Positions 47,821 through 58,376 are shown, counted from the stretch's first letter. The stretch: DNA of 64,000 bases from Kribbella italica (GCF_014205135.1 NZ_JACHMY010000001.1:124001-188000), one strand, 5' to 3'. Notes: generated by a model from the sequence alone, not told the origin. Numbers and translations: made by a program.

Positions 47821-49496
47821 CGGGAATTGTGGATACGGTCAAGGGCCTGGTGCGCGGCTCTTCCGATGTCCTGACCAAGATCGAGGCGCTGGAGGACGCG
47901 GCCGAGGCCGGCAAGGGCCGCCTCGACCGGGTAGTGCTCAGTGAGGCCGAGCAGATCGTCGACCGGGCCGGGCAGCGGCTGCGGATGTCCGGCGACCTGA
48001 CGGTGGTCGCACTGGCCGGGGCCACTGGTTCCGGCAAGTCGTCGCTGTTCAACGCGCTGACCGGGCTCGACCTGGCCGCGATCGGTACGCGCCGCCCGAC
48101 CAGCTCGATGCCGCTGGCCTGTGTGTGGGGTGAGGAGCCGGCCGGCGAGGTGCTGAACTGGCTGGGTATCCCGCGGCGCCACCAGGTGCAGCACCGCAGC
48201 TCGCTGGAGGAGGCGCAGTCGGAGGACCTGGACGGACTGGTCCTGCTGGACCTGCCCGACCACGACTCGACCGAGGTCGAGCACCGGCTGATCGTGGACC
48301 GGCTGGTCGAGCTGGTGGACCTGCTGATCTGGGTGGTCGATCCGCAGAAGTACGCCGACGCCGCGCTGCACAACCGGTACATCAAGCCGTTCGCGTCGCA
48401 CTCGTCGGTGATGGTGTTCGCGCTGAACCACATCGACAAGCTCACCGAGGACCAGCGCAAGAGCTGCCTGACCGACCTGGACCGGCTGCTGAAGGCCGAC
48501 GGGCTGAAGAATCCGACCGTGGTCGGTACGTCGGCGGTCAGCGGCGACGGCCTGGCCGAGATGCGCGGCCTGCTGGTCAAGCGGGTCAGCAACAAGCGTG
48601 CGGCGCGGGAGCGACTGGCGGCCGACGTCGACCGGGTCGCGGACCGGATGGCCAGCCAGTGCGGTACCGCGAAGACGCCGGAGATCGCCAAGTCGGACAT
48701 CACCGAACTGGTCGACGCGCTGTCGGATGCTTCCGGCGTACCGGTGGTGGTCGACGCCGTACGGCGTTCGTACCTGCAGCGCGCTCGCGCGGCGACGGGC
48801 TGGCCGGTGACCAAGTGGCTCGGCCGGTTCCGGCCCGACCCGTTGCGGCGGCTGCACCTGGACGGCGGCGCGCGCCAGCAGGGCAAGGCGGCCCGCAAGT
48901 CCGCGTCCAACGAGGTGTCGATCGCCCGCTCTTCGTTGCCTGCGGCAACACCGGTGCAGCGGGCCCGGATGGACACCGCCGTACGGACGATCACGAACAA
49001 GGCCGCCGAGGGGCTTTCGCGGCCGTGGGCGGACTCGGTGCGGACCTCGGTGCGCAAGCGCGAGGAGTCGCTGGGCGACGAGCTGGACCAGGCTGTCGCG
49101 CGGACCGATCTCGGGGCGACGTCGACGCCGGGCTGGTGGGGCGCGGCGCGATTCCTGCAGTGGCTGCTGTTCCTGGTGGCGCTGGGTGGCGCGGTGTGGC
49201 TGGCCGTTCTGGCCGTCGTCGGGTACCTGCAGCTGGAGGACCCGCCGCTACCGAAGTGGAACGGGATCCCGTACGCGACGCTGATGCTGATCGGCGGCGT
49301 CGTGATCGGGGTGCTGGTGTCGGTGGCGTGCCGGCTGTTCGCCGCGAACGGCGCGAACCGGCGGGCCCGGCTGGTGGCACGGGCGCTGCGGTCGGAGCTG
49401 GAGAAGGTTGCCGACAGCCACGTTGTCGACCCGGCCCGGACCGAGCTGGACGCGTACACGATCTGCCGCGACAAGCTGGCGGTCGCGCGGCGCTGA
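47817..49496 (+). CDS. Second membrane GTPase (YfjP/dynamin-like), coupled
   Basis: 559 aa, GTG at 47,817 overlapping the previous stop. Walker A AGATGSGKSSLFNALTGL (~66), switch region DLPDHDSTEVEHR, WVVDPQKYADA and NHIDKLTED (N-KxD-like specificity motif). Two transmembrane helices near residues ~445-505 (LQWLLFLVALGGAVWLAV, YATLMLIGGVVIGVLVSV), then a cytoplasmic tail. The pair probably acts together at the membrane. Confidence 0.8.
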   Translation: MTGIVDTVKGLVRGSSDVLTKIEALEDAAEAGKGRLDRVVLSEAEQIVDRAGQRLRMSGDLTVVALAGATGSGKSSLFNALTGLDLAAIGTRRPTSSMPLACVWGEEPAGEVLNWLGIPRRHQVQHRSSLEEAQSEDLDGLVLLDLPDHDSTEVEHRLIVDRLVELVDLLIWVVDPQKYADAALHNRYIKPFASHSSVMVFALNHIDKLTEDQRKSCLTDLDRLLKADGLKNPTVVGTSAVSGDGLAEMRGLLVKRVSNKRAARERLAADVDRVADRMASQCGTAKTPEIAKSDITELVDALSDASGVPVVVDAVRRSYLQRARAATGWPVTKWLGRFRPDPLRRLHLDGGARQQGKAARKSASNEVSIARSSLPAATPVQRARMDTAVRTITNKAAEGLSRPWADSVRTSVRKREESLGDELDQAVARTDLGATSTPGWWGAARFLQWLLFLVALGGAVWLAVLAVVGYLQLEDPPLPKWNGIPYATLMLIGGVVIGVLVSVACRLFAANGANRRARLVARALRSELEKVADSHVVDPARTELDAYTICRDKLAVARR

Positions 49497-49518
49497 CGCG
49501 CCCGCCGTGAACACGAGA

Positions 49519-49558
49519 CCGGGACCGTGAACAGGTGCTGGCCTGTTCACGGTCCCGG
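49519..49558. terminator. Strong terminator after GTPase operon
   Basis: 17-bp perfect stem CCGGGACCGTGAACAGG/CCTGTTCACGGTCCCGG with a 6-nt loop, between convergent genes. Bidirectional use likely. Confidence 0.8.
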
Positions 49559-49569
49559 TGTGTCGGTGC

Positions 49570-50190
49570 CTAGTTCTCCGGCGGGTTCTCGGGGACGTAC
49601 TGGGCCGTCGAGATCGCGATCGCCTCGTCGAGGTCCTTGTCCGTGGTGGTCCCGGAGGCGCGGATCGCCTCGATCCAGGCCTTGATGCAGGCCTCGTTGT
49701 ACTCGACGACCTCGGGGGAGTTGGCCATCTCCACCGGGTCGGCGTCCTCGGGAAGGTCGCCGTCCAGGTAGAGGGCGAGGCCGGCGATGGCGCCGTCCCA
49801 GCCCGGGCCGACGTACAGGGCGCCGGCTCCGCCGGGAGCGGGCGGGCCCTCCATCGAGTGCTCCAGCTCGAAGTCGGTGGTGTCACCGGTGCCGGGCGTC
49901 AGCCGGACCTCGAGCAGGCTGGTCGGGCCGCCGAAGGTGACCTTGTAGCGCTGGGGCGGCTCGCACTCCAGGATCTCGCCGCCCGCGTTGCCCTGGATCT
50001 GGAAGCTGCCGCCGACCTTGAGCTCGCCGGTGACGGGGGAGAACCAGCGAGCCATCCGCGCGGGGTCGGTGAGTGCGTCCCAGACCTCGTCGGGCGTTCC
50101 CTGGTAGGTGCGGCGCATCCGCACCGTCGCCGTCTCGCCGGTCCGGGTGACCTCGCGCTGGACCGCGGTGATGTGTTCCAGGATGTCCAT
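49570..50190 (-). CDS. SRPBCC-family protein (AHSA1-like)
   Basis: 206 aa, ATG at 50,190. START/AHSA1 hallmarks: RRTYQGTPDEVWDALTDPARMARWF near residue 30, VGGSFQIQGNAGGEILEC, and the long C-terminal helix PEVVEYNEACIKAWIEAI. Possibly a ligand-binding or stress protein; substrate unknown. Confidence 0.8.
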   Translation of the reverse strand: MDILEHITAVQREVTRTGETATVRMRRTYQGTPDEVWDALTDPARMARWFSPVTGELKVGGSFQIQGNAGGEILECEPPQRYKVTFGGPTSLLEVRLTPGTGDTTDFELEHSMEGPPAPGGAGALYVGPGWDGAIAGLALYLDGDLPEDADPVEMANSPEVVEYNEACIKAWIEAIRASGTTTDKDLDEAIAISTAQYVPENPPEN

Positions 50191-50362
50191 CGGTGTGCTG
50201 CCGCCTCTCGTGAAGTGCTTGCCGGGCTCCAGAATGACGGGGTTCGCTTATATAAGTCAAGGCTAAGGCTTTGAGTTGTCCCCAGGCCCGGAAGTCGTCC
50301 TCCCGGGAAGGTCGATCGCGGGCATCTTCTCTGGTGACAGCACATCCGCGATCGGAGGAATC

Positions 50363-50806
50363 ATGAGCAATGACGCGTACCTGACCCTGACCGGCTGGGT
50401 CGGCAGTGAGGTCGAGCTGAAGAAGCTGGAGGGCGGGTCGACGGTGGCGTCGTTCCGGATCGGGTCGACGCCGCGGAGCTTCGACAAGGGCCAGAACACG
50501 TGGGTGGACCGCCCGACGACCTGGTTCACCGTGGACTGCTGGCGCTCGCTGGCGCAGAACGTCGCCGAGTCGATCAACCGCGGCGACCCCGTCGTGGTCT
50601 ACGGCCGCCTGAAGACCAGCGAGTGGACCGAGAACGGCGAACCCCGCTCCCGCACGCTGATCGAAGCCTTCGCGGTCGGCCACGACCTCTCCCGCGGTAC
50701 GACGTCCTTCCGCAAACAGTTGCCCCAAGGGTTCGGGGCACAGTCTTCGCCGTTCGACGATCTCCCGGTCGAAGCGAACCCCTTCAGCGCCGAGGAGGCC
50801 GCGTGA
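50363..50806 (+). CDS. Single-stranded DNA-binding protein paralogue
   Basis: 147 aa, ATG at 50,363 behind GGAGGA. OB-fold SSB signature: LTLTGWVGSEVELKKLEGGS, then RPTTWFTVDCWRSLAQNVAES and GDPVVVYGRLKTSEWTE. It lacks the acidic DDDIPF-like C-terminal tip of replicative SSBs, ending NPFSAEEAA; more like an SsbB/accessory copy. Confidence 0.85.
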   Translation: MSNDAYLTLTGWVGSEVELKKLEGGSTVASFRIGSTPRSFDKGQNTWVDRPTTWFTVDCWRSLAQNVAESINRGDPVVVYGRLKTSEWTENGEPRSRTLIEAFAVGHDLSRGTTSFRKQLPQGFGAQSSPFDDLPVEANPFSAEEAA

Positions 50807-50846
50807 GAGGTGGACTGGTCAGGACAGACCGGGGCAGGGTGAGCGG

Positions 50847-51620
50847 GTGACCGAATTCGTGAAGGAGAACTTGACCGGTGCGCGGTTCGAGGACGTCCAT
50901 CTCACCGGCGCGAGCTTCCACGACGTCGATCTGTCCGGCGCGCGGTTCCAGCTCGTGGACCTGAGCGGCGTCACGATCCGCGGCGCCGCACTGGTCGACG
51001 TGGAGATCGACGCGCAGATCGAGAACCTGCGGATCAACGGCGTCGACGTCGTACCGCTGGTGGAGGCGGAGCTCGATCGTCTGCAGCCCGAGCGCGCCAA
51101 GATGCGCCCGGTGGACGCTGCCGGCTATCGCGAGGCCTGGGCCGCTCTCGAGCGCTTGTGGGACGGGACGGTCGAGCGGGCTCGGGCGTTGCCGGCCGAG
51201 CGGTTGCACGAGCGGGTCGACGGGGAGTGGTCGTTCGTCGAGACACTGCGGCATCTCGTGTTCGCGACGGACGCATGGATCGGCCGGGCCGCATTGGGTG
51301 ATCCTGCACCGTGGCACCCGCTCGGCTTGCCCCACGACGAGATGCCCGACTCGCCGCCGGTCCCTCGCGATCGCGATGCTCGTCCTGGGTTGGACGAGAT
51401 CCTCGCGGCCCGGGGCGAGCGCCAGGCGATGGTGCGCGAGTACTTCGCCCGGCTCACCGACGACCAGCTCACGACTTCGACAGCCCCCGTGGAGGGTCCT
51501 GGCTATCCCGCATCCGAGAGCTACCCGCTCACCCGCTGCCTGCGCGCCGTCGTACAGGAGGAGTGGCTGCACCGCCTGTATGCCGAACGGGACCTGGATG
51601 TACTCACCTCGACCGGCTGA
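50847..51620 (+). CDS. Pentapeptide repeat plus DinB-domain protein
   Basis: 257 aa, GTG at 50,847. The first ~50 residues are pentapeptide repeats (LTGARFEDV, LTGASFHDV, LSGARFQLV) forming a short right-handed helix. From ~75 a DinB-like four-helix bundle: REAWAALERLWDGTVERARAL, FVETLRHLVFATDAW with conserved His, and VVQEEWLHRLYAERDL, giving the His triad of mycothiol-type/DinB enzymes. Fusion of these two parts is common in actinobacteria. Probably a metal-dependent thiol-linked detoxification enzyme. Confidence 0.8.
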   Translation: MTEFVKENLTGARFEDVHLTGASFHDVDLSGARFQLVDLSGVTIRGAALVDVEIDAQIENLRINGVDVVPLVEAELDRLQPERAKMRPVDAAGYREAWAALERLWDGTVERARALPAERLHERVDGEWSFVETLRHLVFATDAWIGRAALGDPAPWHPLGLPHDEMPDSPPVPRDRDARPGLDEILAARGERQAMVREYFARLTDDQLTTSTAPVEGPGYPASESYPLTRCLRAVVQEEWLHRLYAERDLDVLTSTG

Positions 51621-51652
51621 AGGGCTGTGTGGACGGTGGGTACGGAGTTCGT

Positions 51653-52366
51653 ATGTTCTGGAGATTGCTGGCCGCGCCTCGGTGGATCGTCGGTGGATCG
51701 ATGGCGCTGGTCGTCTTCGTCGGGTACTCGATCGGGTTCAAGCTGACCAAGGAGCAGCTCTCGTGGCCGGAGGCTCTGCTGATCGGCGCGCTGGGAGGGG
51801 TGGTTGTCGCGGTGGCGGTTGTGCTGGGACTGACGATGCGTCAGCGCGAGCTGAGGGCCGTCGGGGCTGATCGGTTGTCGCCTGGACAACAGGCGAAGGC
51901 TTACCGGGCCGCGCAGCGAGGGCGGGTCGATGCCGACCCGGAGATCCGTGCTGCCGCGCTGCGGATCGCCGAGTACCGGGTGAAGGGAGGATCGAGGCAG
52001 GACCGATTGTTCGTCGTGGGGGCGGTGCTGCTCGCGACGTCAGCGGTGATCAACCTCACGGCGGGCAAGCTCAGCAGTGCGATCATCGCGCTCGTGGGTG
52101 TGGCTGGTTTCGTGGTTCTGCTTGCGCAGCTGAAGACGGCCCGCCGTCGAGCAGCCGAACTGGTGAACGCTGCCGCTCCTGGGGATGCCGCTGCTCATGC
52201 ACCCGCCTCGGCCCCTGACCGGGCTGGTCCGGCAACGAGCACGCACCCTGTGCCCGCGCCGACCTCCACCTCGACCTCCGCCCCGGGGTCGGCTTCTCCC
52301 CACGCCCCTTCCGCTTCTCCTTCTGGCTCCCCGGACAACGGACTCCCCGAGGACGGCAAGGGCTGA
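51653..52366 (+). CDS. Actinobacterial membrane protein with Pro/Ser-rich tail
   Basis: 237 aa, ATG at 51,653. Four hydrophobic segments: WIVGGSMALVVFVGYSIG, EALLIGALGGVVVAVAVVLG, LFVVGAVLLATSAVINL and IALVGVAGFVVLLAQ, followed by a ~70-residue Ala/Pro/Ser-rich tail. Function unknown. Confidence 0.7.
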   Translation: MFWRLLAAPRWIVGGSMALVVFVGYSIGFKLTKEQLSWPEALLIGALGGVVVAVAVVLGLTMRQRELRAVGADRLSPGQQAKAYRAAQRGRVDADPEIRAAALRIAEYRVKGGSRQDRLFVVGAVLLATSAVINLTAGKLSSAIIALVGVAGFVVLLAQLKTARRRAAELVNAAAPGDAAAHAPASAPDRAGPATSTHPVPAPTSTSTSAPGSASPHAPSASPSGSPDNGLPEDGKG

Positions 52367-52418
52367 CGGGTGGGCGCCGGTTGGGATTGGGCGGGGGGCA
52401 GCGCATAGGCTCTGGAGC

Positions 52419-54101
<1,683 letters not shown>

Positions 54102-54124
54102 CCTGCGGTCGACCTGGTCGGCAC

Positions 54125-54165
54125 AGCCCCCACCTTCCTCGGCGGAAGGTGGGGGCTCTTTCGTC
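54125..54165 (+). terminator. Rho-independent terminator of ettA
   Basis: 14-bp stem AGCCCCCACCTTCC/GGAAGGTGGGGGCT with a 5-nt loop and CTCTTTCG after it. Confidence 0.9.
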
Positions 54166-54622
54166 CAGCACACGCCATCGGCCGGCCCGCAGCTTGACGA
54201 GAAGCGATGCGGGGAGACCGGACTCCCGGAGGACCTGGTCAGCCTGGTCGAGCCGGTGTCGCCGAACGCCAGGCCTCGTCGCCGAACGCACGGGGCCATC
54301 GCCCAACCGCGATGATCGAGCTCGCCGACGTGCCGGCCGGTTCGGTCACCACCGAGCACCTGTGCGCCCCGGTACGGAAGGTCGTCTTGCGGTGCCGGGA
54401 GTGGGCTGGTGGCGATCGGCGGGGCTAGAGGCCTGAGGCGGCTGGTCATTTGTCGTCCTGCGGTGCCAGGGGGTGGTGGTGATCAGCGGAGGTGGAGGCT
54501 GCGGCGGGTTGGTCTGAGGCGGCCGGTCGTTGTCGTCCTGCGGCGCCGGGGGGAGGGGCTGGTGGTGACCGGCGGGGCTGGAGGCTGTGGCGGTTGGCCT
54601 GAGGTGACCGGTCGTTTGTCGT
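54166..54622. other. Intergenic stretch with degenerate GC-rich repeats
   Basis: No supported gene. The left part (to ~54,400) has only chance frames. From ~54,408 onward three imperfect copies of an ~85-bp unit can be seen (core GATCGGCGGGGC-TAGAGGC then TGAGGCGGCTGGTC and GTCGTCCTGCGG). Each unit is degenerate; they abut the end of the GlxA gene. Confidence 0.5.
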
Positions 54623-54650
54623 TCACCGGGGTCGGGGCCTGGTTTGATCA
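54408..54650. repeat. Three imperfect ~85-bp tandem repeats
   Basis: Copies begin near 54,408, 54,484 and 54,566. Shared segments: GGTGA[T/C]C[A/G]GCGG, then GGAGGCTG and CTGAGG[C/T]G[G/A]CCGGTCG and TGTCGT. The last copy runs into the 3' end of the regulator gene. Probably decaying duplications. Confidence 0.55.
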
Positions 54651-55624
54651 GCGGAGTTGGAAGCTGCGGCGGTAGGCCTGGGGGACATCTGCAGGCGGCG
54701 GGTGAAGTGCTGGCGGAGGTTGACGGCGGTGCCGAAGCCGCAGTGCTGGGCGATGTCTTCTACCGGGAGGTCCGAGGTTTCCAGGAGCTCTTGGGCGTGG
54801 CGCACTCGCTGGGTGAGTAGCCACTGCAGTGGGGTCGTCCCGGTCTGTTCGCGGAAACGGCGGTTGAGGGTTCGCGGGCTCATCGCTGCCTGCCGGGCGA
54901 TGTCGGGCAGCGTCAACGGCTGGTCCACGTGGTCGCGTAACCACCTCATCGTCGGCTCGAGCGAACCGCTGTCGGCGGCGGGTTCCTGGTGGACGATGAA
55001 CTGCGCCTGGCCGCCGTCACGCTGCGGTGCGATCACGATGTGGCGGGCGACCTCAGCCGCCACCGCCGCACCGAAGTCGTTGCGGACCATGTGGATGCAC
55101 AGGTCGAGGCCTGTCGCCGCACCGGCGGACGTCAGTACGTCGCCTCCGTCGACGAACAGCACGGTGGGATCGACCTCGACCCGTGGGAACCGCCGGGCGA
55201 AGTCCGCGGCCGAGGTCCAGTGGGTCGTCGCCCGCCGACCGTCGAGCAGTCCCGCCGCGGCCAGTAGGTAGGCACCGCAGCAGACAGAGGCGATCCGCGC
55301 GCCGCGGGCGGAGGCCTCGCGCAGGACGTCCAGCACCTCGACCGCGGGTTCCCAGTCCGTGCGCGTCCCCGGCACGATCACCGTGTCGGCGGTCAGCACC
55401 TCTTCCAGGCCGTACGGCGCGGTGAGCCGGAACAGCTCCGCACCGCTGCGGCCGACGACGGCGAGGTCGGGTCGCTCCCCGCAGATGACGACCTCGTACA
55501 ACGGAGCGCCGAACACCGCCCCAGCCGGCTTGTCCCGTGAGTGCGCCGTCCCGAACACCTGGCCGGGGATCGCGAGCTCGAGGCTCTTCACCTGGTGGGC
55601 GGCCACGACGGCGACGCGATGCAT
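54623..55624 (-). CDS. GlxA-family transcriptional regulator (DJ-1/PfpI + AraC HTH)
   Basis: 333 aa, ATG at 55,624 (GTG at 55,630 possible). N-terminal DJ-1/PfpI-like domain with VAAHQVKSLELAIPGQVFG and GARIASVCCGAYLLAAAGLLDG (nucleophile-like Cys-Cys); C-terminal AraC/XylS HTH: LTLPDIARQAAMSPRTLNRRF and VEDIAQHCGFGTAVNLRQHFTR. Such regulators act near their own small-molecule catabolic genes; targets unknown. Confidence 0.9.
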   Translation of the reverse strand: MHRVAVVAAHQVKSLELAIPGQVFGTAHSRDKPAGAVFGAPLYEVVICGERPDLAVVGRSGAELFRLTAPYGLEEVLTADTVIVPGTRTDWEPAVEVLDVLREASARGARIASVCCGAYLLAAAGLLDGRRATTHWTSAADFARRFPRVEVDPTVLFVDGGDVLTSAGAATGLDLCIHMVRNDFGAAVAAEVARHIVIAPQRDGGQAQFIVHQEPAADSGSLEPTMRWLRDHVDQPLTLPDIARQAAMSPRTLNRRFREQTGTTPLQWLLTQRVRHAQELLETSDLPVEDIAQHCGFGTAVNLRQHFTRRLQMSPRPTAAASNSADQTRPRPR

Positions 55625-55694
55625 GACCACAATCTATCGATGCGGGGCATTCTTGCCACTGTCGAGCGCGACCGGGCGTCGCGACGATGATTCC

Positions 55695-55784
55695 GTGCTC
55701 ATCCTCGCCCAGGTCCTCGTCTCCGTCGCCGGCCTCCTGCTGCTGGTCCTGTCCGGCTGGCTGATCGACCAGGTGCTCAAATAG
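55695..55784 (+). CDS. Candidate 29-residue single-pass membrane peptide
   Basis: GTG at 55,695. LILAQVLVSVAGLLLLVLSG is a single hydrophobic segment; short charged end DQVLK. Divergent from the GlxA gene and upstream of the ArsR gene. Only composition supports it; it could be non-coding. Confidence 0.3.
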   Translation: MLILAQVLVSVAGLLLLVLSGWLIDQVLK

Positions 55785-55792
55785 TTTGCTTC

Positions 55793-55821
55793 GAGGCTAA
55801 GCATAAGTAATACTTAGCCTC
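55793..55821. promoter_or_regulatory. Inverted-repeat operator at arsR start
   Basis: GAGGCTAAG ... CTTAGCCTC, 9-bp perfect arms with an 11-nt AT-rich centre (CATAAGTAATA), ending one base before the ATG. Typical autoregulatory ArsR-type site; could also fold in mRNA and hide the start. Confidence 0.7.
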
Positions 55822-56160
55822 ATGGCACAGTATGACGAGGCGGTCGACGGGGTGTTCGTCGCACTCGCCGATCCCACCCGGCGCAGCGTGATCCGGCGCC
55901 TCGGCCGCGGGCCGACGAGCGTGGGCGAGCTGGCCGGCGGGTTTCCGATGACGCTGCCGTCGTTCATGAAGCACGTCCGGACGCTGGAGTCGAACGGCCT
56001 GATCCGGACGGTCAAGGTCGGGCGGGTCCGGACGTGTGTGCTGAACCGGGAACGGCTCGCGCTGGTGGACGACTGGCTGGCTGAGCAGCGGGCGACGTGG
56101 GAAGAGCGGACTGATCGGCTGGAGAGTCTGGTCGGCGAACTGATGGAGGAGGACCAATGA
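55822..56160 (+). CDS. ArsR-family helix-turn-helix regulator
   Basis: 112 aa, ATG at 55,822. Winged-helix pattern: VDGVFVALADPTRRSVIRRLG, VGELAGGFPMTLPSFMKHVRTLESNGL, VKVGRVRTCVLNRERL. No paired metal-binding Cys; this is the subgroup usually found upstream of SRPBCC (AHSA1) genes, as here (ATGA overlap). Likely represses its own operon through the dyad at 55,793. Confidence 0.9.
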   Translation: MAQYDEAVDGVFVALADPTRRSVIRRLGRGPTSVGELAGGFPMTLPSFMKHVRTLESNGLIRTVKVGRVRTCVLNRERLALVDDWLAEQRATWEERTDRLESLVGELMEEDQ

Positions 56161-56633
56161 ATCCCGAGCTCGATCTGGTGGTGGAACGGGTGATCCGCGC
56201 GCCGCGGGCGGTGGTGTGGAGTGCCTGGACCGAGCCGTCGCGGTTTGCGCGGTGGTGGGTGCCGGCCCCGACGGTGTGTCGTGTCGACCGGCTCGAGGTG
56301 CGGCCCGGTGGTGGGCTGGTGACCCGGATGAGCGACGACGGCGCGACGTTCGTGCCGCACCTCGACGCGAGCTTCGTGGTGGCCGAGGAGCTGGAGCGGA
56401 TCGTGTTCACGAACACGATCGACAGTTCCTGGCACCCGACGAACCCGACGCCGATCGCGATGACGGCTGAGGTCACGTTCGCCGATCACCCGGACGGGAC
56501 GGCGTACCGGATCGTCGTTCGGCATGGGGATCCGGCGTCGCGCAAGCTGCACGAGGAAATCGGGTTCGCCGACGGGTGGGGGTCGGTCACCGCGCAGCTT
56601 GCGGAGGTTGCCGAGAGCGAGGTGGCGAGATGA
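56157..56633 (+). CDS. SRPBCC/AHSA1-family protein, ArsR partner
   Basis: 158 aa, ATG at 56,157 overlapping the arsR stop. LVVERVIRAPRAVVWSAWTEPSRFARWWVPA, then GGGLVTRMSDDGATFV and AVTFADHPDGTAYRIVVRH-like strands, standard for AHSA1. Co-expressed with the regulator; ligand unknown. Confidence 0.9.
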   Translation: MNPELDLVVERVIRAPRAVVWSAWTEPSRFARWWVPAPTVCRVDRLEVRPGGGLVTRMSDDGATFVPHLDASFVVAEELERIVFTNTIDSSWHPTNPTPIAMTAEVTFADHPDGTAYRIVVRHGDPASRKLHEEIGFADGWGSVTAQLAEVAESEVAR

Positions 56634-57256
56634 AGCTCGTCCTGACCGAGTTCGTCACGCTGGACGGTGTGTGCCAAGGACCCGGGTCGCCGACCGAGGA
56701 TCCGAGTGACGGGTTCACGCGGGGCGGATGGCTGATTCCGTTCCTGGACGAGACCTTCGTACGCCGTACGTCGGAATGGCTCGGGCTGGCGGACGGCCTG
56801 TTGCTCGGGCGGCGGACGTACGAGGCGTTCGCGCGGGACTGGCCGGAGATCACGGACCCGGACGACCCGTTCACGGTCCGGATGAACGCGCTGCCGAAGT
56901 ACGTCGCCACGAGCACGCTGACCGAGGCCTCGTGGAATCCGACGACGATCCTCGAAGGTGACCCGGTCGAGTCGGTCGCGAAGCTCAAGGCCGAGCCGGG
57001 GCGAGAGCTGCAGATCCACGGCAGCGGGCGGCTGGGCAACGCGCTGCTCGCCGCTGGGCTCGTCGACACGCTTCGCTTGGCCGTTGCTCCGACGGTCGTC
57101 GGCTCCGGCCGCCGGCTGCTCGATCACCCCGGCATGCCCGTCGGTCTTCGACTGAGCAAGCACGAGGTGACCGGGACAGGCCTGCTGCTGCTCGAGTACG
57201 ACGCGACGGGCACGGCCGAGGTGGGCGAGTACGAAGGTGTCGGCGCCTTCGTCTAA
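56630..57256 (+). CDS. Dihydrofolate-reductase-like (RibD C-terminal family) protein
   Basis: 208 aa, ATG at 56,630 in the ATGA overlap. KLVLTEFVTLDGVCQGPGSP, LADGLLLGRRTYEAFARDWP, ELQIHGSGRLGNALLAAGLVDTLRL, all RibD_C/DHFR-like signatures. Third gene of the ArsR operon. NADPH-dependent reductase activity plausible, substrate unknown. Overlaps the Map stop by four bases in opposite orientation. Confidence 0.85.
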   Translation: MKLVLTEFVTLDGVCQGPGSPTEDPSDGFTRGGWLIPFLDETFVRRTSEWLGLADGLLLGRRTYEAFARDWPEITDPDDPFTVRMNALPKYVATSTLTEASWNPTTILEGDPVESVAKLKAEPGRELQIHGSGRLGNALLAAGLVDTLRLAVAPTVVGSGRRLLDHPGMPVGLRLSKHEVTGTGLLLLEYDATGTAEVGEYEGVGAFV

Positions 57257-58023
57257 CGCGGCAGGGTGAGGATCTCGGCGCCGTGATCGGTGATCGCGAT
57301 GGTGTGCTCGCTGTGGGCGGTGCGGCAGCCGGTGGCGCTGCGCAGGGTCCAGCCGTCGTCGTCGGTGACGAGCTCGGCGGTGTCGGCCATGATCCACGGC
57401 TCGAGCGCGAGCAGGAGTCCGGGGCGGAGTTTGTAGCCGCGGCCGGGGCGGCCCGTGTTCGAGATGTGGGGGTCCTGGTGCATCGTCGAACCGATGCCGT
57501 GGCCGCCGAACTCGGTGTTGATCTCGTACCCGGCTTCGCTGAGGACCGTCCCGATGGCGTGCGAGAGGTCGCCGATCCGGGCACCCGGCCCGGCGGCGGC
57601 GATGCCCGCGGCCAGGGCGCGTTCGGTCGTGTCGATCAGCGCGACGCTCTCCGCGGGCTTCGACTCGCCGACGATGAAGCTGATCGCGGAGTCCGCGGCG
57701 ACGCCGCCCTTCAGAACGGCGAGGTCGAGGCTGAGCAGGTCGCCGTCGGCCAGGGTGTAGTCGTGCGGCAGTCCGTGCAGTACGGCGTCGTTGACGCCCG
57801 TGCAGATGTAGTGGCCGAACGGCCCGCGCCCGAACGACGGCGCGTAGTCGACGTAGCAGGACTCCGCGCCGGCCTCGAGGATCATCGCCTTGGTCCACGC
57901 GTCGATGTCGAGCAGGTTCGTGCCGACCGTGGCGCGGCTCTTCATCGTCTGCAGGATGTCCGCGACCAGGGCGCCGGTCTCCTGCGCGCGGGGTAGTTCG
58001 GAGGGGCTCAGGATCTCGATCAT
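57253..58023 (-). CDS. map: Type I methionine aminopeptidase
   Basis: 256 aa, ATG at 58,023. Metal and substrate residues are present: HGLPHDYTL (His), GDLLSLDLAVLKGGVAADSAISF (two Asp), GGHGIGSTMHQDPHI (two His), LLALEPWIM (Glu) and TAHSEHTIAITD (Glu). Removes initiator Met. Probably a second copy, as many actinobacteria have two. Divergent from an XRE regulator with direct repeats between them. Confidence 0.9.
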   Translation of the reverse strand: MIEILSPSELPRAQETGALVADILQTMKSRATVGTNLLDIDAWTKAMILEAGAESCYVDYAPSFGRGPFGHYICTGVNDAVLHGLPHDYTLADGDLLSLDLAVLKGGVAADSAISFIVGESKPAESVALIDTTERALAAGIAAAGPGARIGDLSHAIGTVLSEAGYEINTEFGGHGIGSTMHQDPHISNTGRPGRGYKLRPGLLLALEPWIMADTAELVTDDDGWTLRSATGCRTAHSEHTIAITDHGAEILTLPR

Positions 58024-58051
58024 GCGGCGCCTTTCGTGTGCTACCAATAAC

Positions 58052-58073
58052 TATCCCGGCCATATTATCCCGG
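58052..58073. promoter_or_regulatory. Direct repeat operator between map and XRE gene
   Basis: TATCCCGG at 58,052-58,059 and again at 58,066-58,073, spaced 14 bp, in the 65-bp divergent spacer. XRE proteins often bind such repeats; likely controls both genes. Confidence 0.5.
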
Positions 58074-58088
58074 GACTAGAATCGGTTC

Positions 58089-58376
58089 ATGGTCAGGTTG
58101 CCGCTCACCCCCGCGGAGGTCGAACGCGGGCAGCGCCTCGGCGCTCTGCTGCGCCTCGCGCGGGGCGAGCGCTCGATGCTCGAGGTCGCGCTCGACGCGC
58201 GGGTCTCGCCGGAGACACTGCGCAAGATCGAGTCCGGGCGGGTGGCGACGCCGGCCTTTCCGACGATCGCGGCGATCGCCGACGTACTCGGGTTGTCGCT
58301 CGATGCCGTGTGGGCGGAGATCAGCCGGCCCGAGGGCAGTCCGGGGCGCAACGCGCGGGAGTGGTTGGCCTCGTGA
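58089..58376 (+). CDS. XRE-family regulator
   Basis: 95 aa, ATG at 58,089. HTH at residues ~15-70 (RLGALLRLARGERSMLEVALD, SPETLRKIESGRVATPAFPT, AIADVLGLSLDAVWAEI). Ends next to the stop of the WYL regulator. Probably regulates the divergent map gene. Confidence 0.85.
   Translation: MVRLPLTPAEVERGQRLGALLRLARGERSMLEVALDARVSPETLRKIESGRVATPAFPTIAAIADVLGLSLDAVWAEISRPEGSPGRNAREWLAS

Noticed and set aside
54201-54428. Small frames after the ettA terminator
   Set aside because: Low-complexity, no ribosome site, run into degenerate repeats; treated as noncoding.
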